Of a stretch of DNA of 64,000 nt, positions 55,756 to 64,000 are shown one piece after another. Origin of the DNA: Acidobacteriota bacterium (GTDB taxonomy: Bacteria > Acidobacteriota > Terriglobia > Terriglobales > Acidobacteriaceae). The notes beneath the pieces are model-generated. The model searched no databases and was not told where the DNA came from. It saw only the letters and a program-made list of their open reading frames with translations. Position numbers and translations under genes: made by a program. The stretch covers positions 43,605 to 107,604 of the forward strand of contig JANYDG010000077.1 of the NCBI GenBank assembly GCA_025359885.1, written 5' to 3'. The stretch's first letter is position 1. Every line of letters starts with the position of its first letter.

Positions 55756-58700
55756 ATGATCGCGCGTACGAATTTGAAGGCCCTGCTGCTTGCTGCACTG
55801 GTTGGGTTCACATTCACCTCTGGTCCCTTTTCAACCTTTGCCCAGACCTCATCCCCTGCCAGCCAGGCCCATGCGGCGGCCAGTTATGGCAAGCTCCCGC
55901 TCAGCTTTGAGGCTTACTCAGGCCAGGCGGGGGCAGGCGTGCAGTTCCTTTCGCGCGGCAATGGATACTCCCTCTTTCTTACCGGTCAGGATGCCGTGCT
56001 GTCACTGAACAGCGATGGATGCGCTCAAGCCAGCGCAACCCGGGCTCAGAAAGCAACCGGGGCTCAGAAAGGGACCGGGGACGCGCTCCGCCACTCTGCT
56101 TGCCCACAGCCTGCGGCCACATTCCGCATGAGCCTTGCCGGGCAGCCAAACACAGCCGCGATCGCCACGGGGCAGGAGCCTCTTCCAGGCAAAGCCAACT
56201 ACTTCATTGGAGACGACCCGGCGCGCTGGCAGACGGGATTGGCCACCTATGCTCAAGTCCGTTACGCCGAGGTTTACCCCGGCATTGACCTGCTCTACCA
56301 CGGCAACCAGCGTCAGCTTGAATACGATTTCGTCGTCGGGCCGCGAGCCAATCCGAGGCAGATTCAGCTGCACTTTGAGGGGATTGAAAAGCTCAGAGTG
56401 GACGCGCACGGTAACCTTGTACTTTTTGGAAAGCGCGGCCAGATAGCCTTCCACAAGCCTTCGATTTACCAGCAGATCGACGGGCGCCGCCACGCGGTCG
56501 CGGGCAGCTTCCTCGTGCAGAACCACCATACCGTCGGTTTTGCCCTTGGCCGCTATCGACTGGCACAGCCGCTCATCATCGATCCAGTTCTGGCCTACTC
56601 GACCTTCCTTGGTGGCACTTCGACTGGCGGAGACTCCGCAACGGCCATCGCAGTCGATGCGTCTGGCAATGCCTACGTAACGGGTCAGGCCAGTTCGGCC
56701 AACTTCCCAGTGACTGCGGGCGCGTTGCAGCAGACCAATGCCGCGGCAGCGAACAGCACCTTTAACGCCTTCATCTCGAAGCTCAATCCGGGCGGCACCG
56801 CACTGGTGTACTCCACTTATATCGGCGGCAGCCTCAACACGCGCGCCAACTCGATTGCGCTCGATAGCGCGGGCAATGCCTACATTACCGGCTCTACCTT
56901 TGCCAGCAACTTTCCTACGACGGCGGGCGCTTTTCAGACGGCGAGCAAGGCTAACGCCAGCGGATTCAACGCGTTCGTTGCCAAGCTCAACGCCCAAGGC
57001 AGTGCGCTGATTTACTCGACCTACCTTGGCGGCAGCGGGAGTGGCAGTGGAACGGGCGACATGGGCAATGCAATCGCTGTGGATGGCTCAGGTGACGCCT
57101 ATGTGGCGGGGACTGCCTACTCGGCAAACTTCCCGACCACGGCTGGCGCCTTTCAGACGACCAACCATGCCGCTGCCAACAACTCCTACGACGCCTTTGT
57201 GACCCGTCTCAACTCGACCGGGACCGCGCTCGCATACTCCACGCTTCTCGGCGGCAGCGGAACCGGCCTCAATGGTGAGGGCGATGCGGCCTATGCGCTG
57301 GCGCTCGACGGCGCTGGCAACGTATACGTAGCAGGTGCAACGGCTTCCGCCAACTTTCCTACGACTGCCGGAGCTTACCAGGTAACCAGCCTCTCAACGC
57401 CACTCACGCAGACTTCGGTCTTTGTGACCAAACTGAACCCTGCTGGCAGCGCGCCTGTCTACTCCACCCTGATTGGAGGCACGAGCAACTCTGGCGGCTA
57501 CGCGCTGGCTCTTGACGTCTCGGGTGACGCGTACGTCGCCGGAGCGGCCAGTTCCAGCGACTTTCCTACTACGCCTGGAGTCTTCCAATCGGTGAATAAC
57601 GCGGCAGCCATCTCCGCCTCAAACGCCTTTGTGGCCAAGCTCGATCCGACCGGGTCCAGGCTCGTGTACTCAACGTGGCTCGGCGGCAGTGGCCTGCAAA
57701 AGACCTTTTTCATCAAATCCGGCGACACCGCCGATGCGCTGGCAGTGGATGCAGCTGGCAATGCCTACGTCGCGGGTACGGCCTTCTCAACAAACTTTCC
57801 CGTCACCGCGGGCACCTTCCAGGCGACCAACTACGCTGCCGCAGATAAGACATCAAACGCGTTTTTCGCTGAATTGAACCCGACAGCAAGCGCCCTGGTC
57901 TACTCCACCTATATCGGTGGGGCGGGAGCCCCGGTGGGTACCTCGGGCAACTTCGCTGGCGACAATGCTGCGGGCATCGCGCTCGACGCCACTGGCGGCG
58001 TCTACATCGCCGGCCTTGCCGAATCGACCAACTACCCGGTCACGGTCGGAGCCTTTCAGATCTCAAACCACGGCGCTGGCACCGCTGCGGCCAACGCCTT
58101 TATTACAAAATTCTCATCTGCGGCGACCACCATCACTTCACTGGCGTCTAGTGCTAACCCGCAGAATGCAGGCTCCCCAGTCACTTTTACTGCTACCGTT
58201 TCGCCGACCTCCGGCACCGCCGTGCCAACCGGAAACGTGGTGTTTCTGGTGGATAGTTCCAATGTGGCCACGGTCAGCCTGAACGCCTCTGCGCAGGCGA
58301 GCTATTCAACCTCTGCGCTGGCTGCAGGCACGCACTCGGTTGTCGCCCTCTACGGCGGCAGTTTGAGCTTTGGCGGCAGCACGAGCACGACCCTGACAGA
58401 GAGCATCAAGTCCGCGATAACCCAGGCTGCTGTTCCGACGTTTACGCCCGCAGCCGGCATCTACACCTCTTCCCGCTCAGTCACTCTGGCGGACACAACG
58501 GCGGGAGCGACCATCTACTACACCACCGGCGGCGCAACCCCAACGACCTCTTCACCGAAATACACAGGGCCAATCGCGGTGAGTAAGACCACTACGGTGA
58601 GAGCGATCGCGGTCGCAATGGGATACACCAACAGTGCGGTCGCGAGCGCCACCTACACGATTGCGGTTGCGCCCACCGTAGCGTCGAAGGCTGCAACCGG

Positions 58701-58962
58701 CCTGACCACCTCAGGAGCAACCCTCAACGGAACTGTGACGGCGAACAACTCTGCCACTCAATACTGGTTTGCCTACGGAACCAGCCAGACATCGCTGACC
58801 AGCACCACAACCAAGACGGGCTCTCTCACCGGCACCACCCCAAGCTCGGTCACGGCAACGCTGACCGGCCTCAAAACCAAGACGAAGTACTACTTCAAGG
58901 CGGTCGCTTCGAACGTCGTCGGCACCAAGACAGGCTCGGTGCTGAGCTTCACAACGAACTAG
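55756..58962 (+). CDS. Secreted SBBP-repeat beta-propeller protein with Ig-like, chitobiase-like and Fn3-like C-terminal modules
   Basis: Repeated AYSTFLGGT...AIAVDASGNAYVTGQASSANFPVTAGALQ modules; GATIYYTTGGATPTTSSPKYTGPIAV; C-terminal TKTKYYFKAVASNVVGTKTGSVLSFTT. Confidence 0.9.
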   Translation: MIARTNLKALLLAALVGFTFTSGPFSTFAQTSSPASQAHAAASYGKLPLSFEAYSGQAGAGVQFLSRGNGYSLFLTGQDAVLSLNSDGCAQASATRAQKATGAQKGTGDALRHSACPQPAATFRMSLAGQPNTAAIATGQEPLPGKANYFIGDDPARWQTGLATYAQVRYAEVYPGIDLLYHGNQRQLEYDFVVGPRANPRQIQLHFEGIEKLRVDAHGNLVLFGKRGQIAFHKPSIYQQIDGRRHAVAGSFLVQNHHTVGFALGRYRLAQPLIIDPVLAYSTFLGGTSTGGDSATAIAVDASGNAYVTGQASSANFPVTAGALQQTNAAAANSTFNAFISKLNPGGTALVYSTYIGGSLNTRANSIALDSAGNAYITGSTFASNFPTTAGAFQTASKANASGFNAFVAKLNAQGSALIYSTYLGGSGSGSGTGDMGNAIAVDGSGDAYVAGTAYSANFPTTAGAFQTTNHAAANNSYDAFVTRLNSTGTALAYSTLLGGSGTGLNGEGDAAYALALDGAGNVYVAGATASANFPTTAGAYQVTSLSTPLTQTSVFVTKLNPAGSAPVYSTLIGGTSNSGGYALALDVSGDAYVAGAASSSDFPTTPGVFQSVNNAAAISASNAFVAKLDPTGSRLVYSTWLGGSGLQKTFFIKSGDTADALAVDAAGNAYVAGTAFSTNFPVTAGTFQATNYAAADKTSNAFFAELNPTASALVYSTYIGGAGAPVGTSGNFAGDNAAGIALDATGGVYIAGLAESTNYPVTVGAFQISNHGAGTAAANAFITKFSSAATTITSLASSANPQNAGSPVTFTATVSPTSGTAVPTGNVVFLVDSSNVATVSLNASAQASYSTSALAAGTHSVVALYGGSLSFGGSTSTTLTESIKSAITQAAVPTFTPAAGIYTSSRSVTLADTTAGATIYYTTGGATPTTSSPKYTGPIAVSKTTTVRAIAVAMGYTNSAVASATYTIAVAPTVASKAATGLTTSGATLNGTVTANNSATQYWFAYGTSQTSLTSTTTKTGSLTGTTPSSVTATLTGLKTKTKYYFKAVASNVVGTKTGSVLSFTTN

Positions 58963-59061
58963 GACGTTTTTGCCTTGGAGCGTTTTTGCCTTGGAAGACA
59001 CGATCGATGTTGCATGCAGTTGCCTGCACGGCCCGCGCCAACCCTGCGATACTGTGAATTC

Positions 59062-61152
59062 ATGGGTCGCATACGCATTCTGCCCGATCACGTAGCCAAC
59101 CAGATCGCCGCTGGCGAGGTCGTCGATCGGCCCGCTTCGGTTGTTAAAGAGTTGCTGGAGAACGCTTTAGACGCCGGCGGCACGCGGATCAAGGTGGAAA
59201 TCGAAGCTGGCGGTCGGAAGCTGATTCGCATCACCGACAATGGCCACGGCATGAACTCCGACGATGCCCTGCTGGCCTTTGAGCGCCATGCTACCTCGAA
59301 GCTCCGCACTGCCGATGACCTGTTGAGCATCGCAACGCTTGGATTTCGCGGCGAAGCGCTGCCCTCCATTGCCTCGGTATCTCGTTTGCTTCTCGAGACT
59401 TGTGAACCAAACGGCGGGGTTGGCACCCGCCTTGAAATCGCGGGCGGAAAGATTCTCAGAGTCGAAGAAGCAGCCCTGCCCCAGGGTACGGCCATCACGA
59501 TTCAGGATCTTTTTTTCAACACTCCGGCCCGCCGCAAGTTCCTGCGTGCCGAATCGACTGAACTCTCCCACGTCGTAGCCCTGGTGACGCACTACGCCCT
59601 TGCTCACCCGGAAAAGCACTTTGAGCTGCTCTCAGCGACCCACACACTGCTGCTCGCGCCGCCTGTAAACCGTTCAGCAGAAAGAATTTACCAGATATTC
59701 GGTGCGGACACCCTGGCCCAGTTGCTGCCCCTGGCTGCCGAGGCACCACTCGACCGCCCTGGTCTGCCCGAGCCTCCACCGTGGAAAAAGGACCCCAACG
59801 AGCCTCTCCGCGCGCCCGGCTACCTGCGCCTTACCGGTTTCTACTCCAAACCAGAGCTACAAAAGCTCAACCGCAACTCCATCTATGTATTTGTCAACAA
59901 GAGGCTTATCCGCGACCGCCAGGTGCTGCACGCGGTCAGTGAAGCCTATCGCAACATCATTCCGCCGACCAGCTTTCCTGTCGTTCTGCTTTTCCTTGAA
60001 ATGCCGCCCGAGGAAGTTGACGTGAACGTGCATCCGGCCAAGACTGAAGTTCGATTTCGCCAGCAGAGCGTCATCCATGACTTTGTCCGCGACAGTTTGC
60101 GGGCGGCTCTGGTCAAAGCTCGGCCCGCAGCCGGCTTCCTCACCGCGCTCGACAGCGCACCTGTCGCCTCGCCCTCCCTGCTGCCACCGGTCGCCCCTCA
60201 CGTTCCCGACCTGCAGGAGGGCATACCCGCTCACGGCACGCCTCCCTTGCAAGTGAATGATTCTGAGGACATTTATCCCGCTGAATCGGCCTTCCAGCTC
60301 ACGCCGAAGATTCCGACACCGATACCGGGGAACCTGCCTTTTCTGCCGCACGAAAGTCCGGGGCGCTTTGATCCGGTGCAGCAGAACTGGCAAGCTGCCG
60401 CGGCGGCTCTTTTCCAGGCGACGGACCAGACCGCCATCCCCTCGTGCGGTGAGGAGGGCGACAAGGCGGCCGCTTTCGTGAGCACGGCACAAGCCACGGC
60501 GAGCGTTGAGAACCAGCGCGAGCAAACCAACCTCAACGGCCTCGCCACGCTGAAACCGCTCGGCCAGCTTCGCGACTCGTTCATTCTTGCCGTGAACGAT
60601 GAGGGCCTCTGGATTATTGATCAGCATGTGGCCCACGAGCGCGTGCTGTTTGAAAAGCTGCTGGCGAGCCGCGATGTGGAGGCGGTACAACGCCAGCGCC
60701 TGCTTATGCCGTTGCTTGTCGAACTCCAGCCCTGGCAGATGGCCGTCTTTGCAGATTTAGCCGACGAACTTGACCGCAACGGGTTTGAAGCCGAACCGTT
60801 TGGCCCTCGCACGCTGGCAGTCAAGGCTGCCCCGATCGGCCTCGAAGGGCGCGAGCTGGAGCGGATGCTGGCCGAAGTGATCGAACAGGCCACGGTTACG
60901 GAGGGCGTCGGCGTGGACACGGGTCAGGCCTCAACCCGGCGAAACGACCTTCGGACTCTCAGAGGACGCATTGCTGCATCGATCGCCTGCCACTCTGCGA
61001 TCAAGGTTAATACGCCTTTAGAATCCCAAAAAATGGAGTGGTTACTAAAAGAATTATCAAAAACTGAATTTCCTACCAGTTGTCCCCATGGACGACCAAT
61101 CGCTTTGAGGTATTCTTGGAGAGAGATCCAGCGGGCCTTCCAACGAATCTGA
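59062..61152 (+). CDS. mutL: DNA mismatch repair endonuclease MutL
   Basis: IRILPDHVANQIAAGEVVDRPASVVKELLENALDAGG; DNGHGM; GFRGEALPSIASVS; C-terminal ACHSAIKVNTPL, CPHGRPIALRYS. Confidence 0.97.
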   Translation: MGRIRILPDHVANQIAAGEVVDRPASVVKELLENALDAGGTRIKVEIEAGGRKLIRITDNGHGMNSDDALLAFERHATSKLRTADDLLSIATLGFRGEALPSIASVSRLLLETCEPNGGVGTRLEIAGGKILRVEEAALPQGTAITIQDLFFNTPARRKFLRAESTELSHVVALVTHYALAHPEKHFELLSATHTLLLAPPVNRSAERIYQIFGADTLAQLLPLAAEAPLDRPGLPEPPPWKKDPNEPLRAPGYLRLTGFYSKPELQKLNRNSIYVFVNKRLIRDRQVLHAVSEAYRNIIPPTSFPVVLLFLEMPPEEVDVNVHPAKTEVRFRQQSVIHDFVRDSLRAALVKARPAAGFLTALDSAPVASPSLLPPVAPHVPDLQEGIPAHGTPPLQVNDSEDIYPAESAFQLTPKIPTPIPGNLPFLPHESPGRFDPVQQNWQAAAAALFQATDQTAIPSCGEEGDKAAAFVSTAQATASVENQREQTNLNGLATLKPLGQLRDSFILAVNDEGLWIIDQHVAHERVLFEKLLASRDVEAVQRQRLLMPLLVELQPWQMAVFADLADELDRNGFEAEPFGPRTLAVKAAPIGLEGRELERMLAEVIEQATVTEGVGVDTGQASTRRNDLRTLRGRIAASIACHSAIKVNTPLESQKMEWLLKELSKTEFPTSCPHGRPIALRYSWREIQRAFQRI

Positions 61153-61345
61153 GATCACAAAGTCTAAGATTTGGTGCGAGGTGGCGCTCCTGCTCCCGAG
61201 GGAGAGGGGTTGCCCGGCAAGTACGCCAGACCGCTCGTGTTGTCTGCCTCACCCATCTCCGGCAGTTCTCCGGCCCCTCTCCAGAGAACTGATTTAACCG
61301 GGCACGGGGTCAGGCTGTTTACAGCGCGCGCGTTTCAGCCTGGAA

Positions 61346-62959
61346 GTGAGGTTTTCTTTGACAGCAGAGCAGTTGGAAGCAGCGCGCGCCGAAAGGATGC
61401 GCCAAAACGGACACGGGGCCATCACGATTGAGGATGTCCGCACCTGGATCGAGGAAACGGGACTTTGCATTTTCCTTCCTCGTTCTGCGCAAGCAGGATT
61501 TACTGCTCCTACCTTTGTTGAAGCCGTAGCTGGCGAGCGGACGACCGAGCCTACCCTGGAGCTGATTGCTTCGGCGGAAGAGCTTTTGGTGCGTCTGGAA
61601 GCCGAGGGAGTGGCGGTCCGCCTCAATCTGTCGGGTCAGCCTGGCGACCAGCCCGATTACGTCGTTGCCGGCTGGGTTCTCCCCTACATCTATGCTCTTC
61701 GCGGTGACCGTGACTGGCGGCGTTCGCCCCAATTGACGGGCTCGCGCCAGGTTTCGCAGCTTGCCGTATTGGCGGCCAAGCAAATTGACTCAGCCAACAT
61801 GACGGCCGCGCAAATCCGCGACGCATTAGGCCGTGAAGTGACCGAGACGGCCGTTCTGCGTGCACTTCACGAGCTGTGGAAGCAGCTGCGGATTATTCCC
61901 GTGGTTCCCGAGGTCGGCGTTCCGGCTCTCTGGCAGCCGCTGCGTCAGCGATTTCAGAAGGCCATTGCCGAGGGTGCCTCCACCTCTCAGGTCACCGCGA
62001 TCTCGGTGCTGGCCTCAATCTACCTGCAGGCCGTCATCGCCGCTTCGATGGAAGATGTGGAGATGTTCCTCTCGCCATTGACCGCACGCAGCAAGATCCG
62101 CGAGGTGGTGCGCGGACTGGCCGCGACCCGCCAGGTGCACAGCACGACGATGGGCACTTCGCCCATGTTTTACGTCGCAGGCACGCTGCCGGAGTTCCCC
62201 GCAGTCCCGACATTCCAAATCAGCGCGGCGTATCCGCCCTATCGCAATTCCAATTACCGCAGCTCTGGCAACCGCAGCACCAACCATCGCGGTTCTGCGT
62301 ACCCGGCCTCTTACCTGGACGAGACTCATGATGAAGAGCTTCCGGTGTCGCTGGCAGCCAATTCTGACGAGGTTCATGTGGAGTTGACAGCCACAGCCAT
62401 GATTTCGGCTGAACCTGACAGCTTTGAACTGGCGGACCCGTCGGCGCCGCGGAAGATTTTTGCACGCCCCGCGGTCGCTGCTGGTGCCGTTGCCAACGGG
62501 CGTCCTGCGGCCAAGTCTGCTGCACCGCCCCGGCCCAGACCGACGCGCAGTGGAAGCAGCGTTCACCCTCGCGATCCGAGAGATCGCAACCGAAATGGTT
62601 CCAGTTCAGCTGAGTCGCGCCCGACTGCAGGCGGCGATCGGCGGCGGGCACCTCAGCCGCGCACTGGCCAGGCTCGGCCGTCGCAGCCACGCAATGGCAG
62701 CAACGGCGCTCGAAGTGAAATCGGCACCACTGCCGGCTCTGGCAATGGGTCAGCCCGCCCCGTACGTCGCCCACGCAGTGCTGCCGACGGCCCCGGCCGT
62801 GAGCCAGCAGCGACCAGCGCCAGCAAACGCTTCAGCTTCTCTGGACAGGGCAAGTCTGCACCGAAAAATGGCTCAAATGGCTCAAATGGCGCGGCTCCTG
62901 GCGCACCCCAGCGCAGCTCAAACGGATCACGTCCCTCTGACGCCAATCGACGCGGATGA
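61346..62959 (+). CDS. AlkZ/YcaQ-related winged-helix-type protein with long low-complexity tail (GTG start)
   Basis: IEDVRTWIEETGLCIFLPR...VAGWVLPYIYALRGDRDW...TAVLRALHELWKQLRIIPVVPEVGVPALWQPL; C-terminal ~200 aa R/G/S/N/P-rich; ATGA overlap with cmk. Confidence 0.5.
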   Translation: MRFSLTAEQLEAARAERMRQNGHGAITIEDVRTWIEETGLCIFLPRSAQAGFTAPTFVEAVAGERTTEPTLELIASAEELLVRLEAEGVAVRLNLSGQPGDQPDYVVAGWVLPYIYALRGDRDWRRSPQLTGSRQVSQLAVLAAKQIDSANMTAAQIRDALGREVTETAVLRALHELWKQLRIIPVVPEVGVPALWQPLRQRFQKAIAEGASTSQVTAISVLASIYLQAVIAASMEDVEMFLSPLTARSKIREVVRGLAATRQVHSTTMGTSPMFYVAGTLPEFPAVPTFQISAAYPPYRNSNYRSSGNRSTNHRGSAYPASYLDETHDEELPVSLAANSDEVHVELTATAMISAEPDSFELADPSAPRKIFARPAVAAGAVANGRPAAKSAAPPRPRPTRSGSSVHPRDPRDRNRNGSSSAESRPTAGGDRRRAPQPRTGQARPSQPRNGSNGARSEIGTTAGSGNGSARPVRRPRSAADGPGREPAATSASKRFSFSGQGKSAPKNGSNGSNGAAPGAPQRSSNGSRPSDANRRG

Positions 62960-63693
62960 TTGCTGAACAAATGAATTCAGCCATGCCCGCAATCGCTCCC
63001 TGCCATGCAATCTCAGCCTGCCGAGCCATCATCGCCATCGATGGTCCGGCGGGTGCGGGAAAAAGCACCATCGCACGCCATCTTGCCCGCTCATTCAACT
63101 TGCTCAATCTCGAATCGGGAGCCATGTACCGCGCCTTTGCCTTGAAGGCTCTTGCATCTGGCATTGGATTTGAAGATGTCGCCGCACTGCAGGCTCTTTC
63201 GCTCGAGACAGGCATCCACCTGGAACCAACCGCAACCGGCAATCGCGTGATCCTCGATGGTGCTGACGTCACCACCCAGCTTCGCGAGCTGGCTGTGACC
63301 GATGGCGCGTCGCGGGTGAGTGTGCATCCGCAGATTCGGGCTTGGATGGTTGACCTGCAGCAGAAGCTTGGCGCGCAGGGCGGTGTGGTGATGGAAGGCC
63401 GCGACATCGGCACGGTCGTCTTCCCCCATGCGGACGTAAAGATCTTTCTGGATGCGGCACCGGAAGTTCGAGGCCTGCGACGGTACGAGCAGTTAGACCC
63501 GGCGGTGGCGGTGGAAATCCAACCTGAAGAGGTAGTGGATGAGTTGCGTGCCCGCGACGAGCGGGACCGCAACCGTGCTGATTCGCCCCTCAAACCAGCT
63601 GCAGACGCAGTCCTCCTTGACTCCACCCACATGACCCTGGACGAAGTGGTGGCTCGCGCGGAAGCCATTGTGGTCGAAAAACTCAACCTCTGA
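62956..63693 (+). CDS. cmk: Cytidylate kinase
   Basis: IIAIDGPAGAGKSTIARHLARSFNLLNLESGAMYRAFAL; GGVVMEGRDIGTVVFPHADVKIFLDA; RDERDRNRADSPLKPA. Confidence 0.97.
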   Translation: MIAEQMNSAMPAIAPCHAISACRAIIAIDGPAGAGKSTIARHLARSFNLLNLESGAMYRAFALKALASGIGFEDVAALQALSLETGIHLEPTATGNRVILDGADVTTQLRELAVTDGASRVSVHPQIRAWMVDLQQKLGAQGGVVMEGRDIGTVVFPHADVKIFLDAAPEVRGLRRYEQLDPAVAVEIQPEEVVDELRARDERDRNRADSPLKPAADAVLLDSTHMTLDEVVARAEAIVVEKLNL

Positions 63694-63724
63694 CCTGAGC
63701 AACCAACGCTATTTCTGAACAACA

Positions 63725-63767
63725 GAAAAGGCCGGCTCCTCGTACAGAGGTTGACCGGCCTTTTTTA
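63725..63767. terminator. Terminator after cmk, possibly bidirectional
   Basis: AAAAGGCCGG ... CCGGCCTTTTTT. Confidence 0.82.
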
Positions 63768-63782
63768 TTCCCTGTTCCCGGT

Positions 63783-63939
63783 TTACTGCGCGACTGGTTT
63801 GGGCGTCTCGGCTTTTGAAGGCTTCAAATGCGGCACGCCTGGAGCAACGGGTGCTCCCTGGAGGGCGGGTGCAGCCGCTCCCAAACAGGGCCATTCCAGC
63901 AAGCGCGGCTGCGGCATGAATGAAGGTCGGCGTCTTCAT
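63783..63939 (-). pseudogene. Small secreted/lipoprotein-like ORF, possible frameshift
   Basis: MKTPTFIHAAAALAGMALFGSGC in one frame, then ...APALQGAPVAPGVPHLKPSKAETPKPVAQ* in the neighbouring frame, ending just before the terminator. Confidence 0.3.
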
Positions 63940-64000
63940 GGTGAGCGAGTGTTTGCCTGAGTTTTTTGTTTTGAGCGGGCGTGAGCGCCAACCCCGAAAA

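Overview
The window looks like a 64 kb piece of a GC-rich acidobacterial-type (Terriglobales-like) chromosome; this taxonomic placement is an inference from gene content and style. Most of it is ordinary. Housekeeping and envelope genes include the secD 3' end, secF, a TonB-ExbB-ExbD-ExbD-TPR block, a DsbA-like/parvulin pair, lipA, frr, asnS, ispE, tRNA-Gln(UUG), prs, rplY/ctc, pth, rpsF-rpsR-rplI, pyk, mutL and cmk. Large secreted enzymes include S9 and S53 peptidases, an amidase, a phosphoesterase, GGT and an SBBP-repeat protein. A 14 kb block (32.1-46.2 kb) is rich in Gfo/Idh/MocA oxidoreductases, TIM-barrel epimerases, a GH42 enzyme and an MFS transporter. The most interesting signals are: (1) two diverged copies of a ~110 bp palindromic intergenic element with 14-15 bp terminal inverted repeats (29562-29671 and 46165-46272); (2) a perfect 35 bp direct repeat, derived from the 3' end of an ABC-ATPase gene, that brackets a vapBC module right beside one of those elements; (3) a ~500 bp non-coding region (31.44-31.92 kb) with nested inverted repeats and two strong palindromes; (4) a VapD (Cas2-fold) toxin-antitoxin pair; (5) a probable AlkZ/YcaQ-related protein with a long low-complexity tail between mutL and cmk; (6) a window-wide pattern of 9-18 bp short tandem duplications. 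No CRISPR array, prophage, IS transposase or integrase was seen. All family assignments come from reading motifs; no database search was run.
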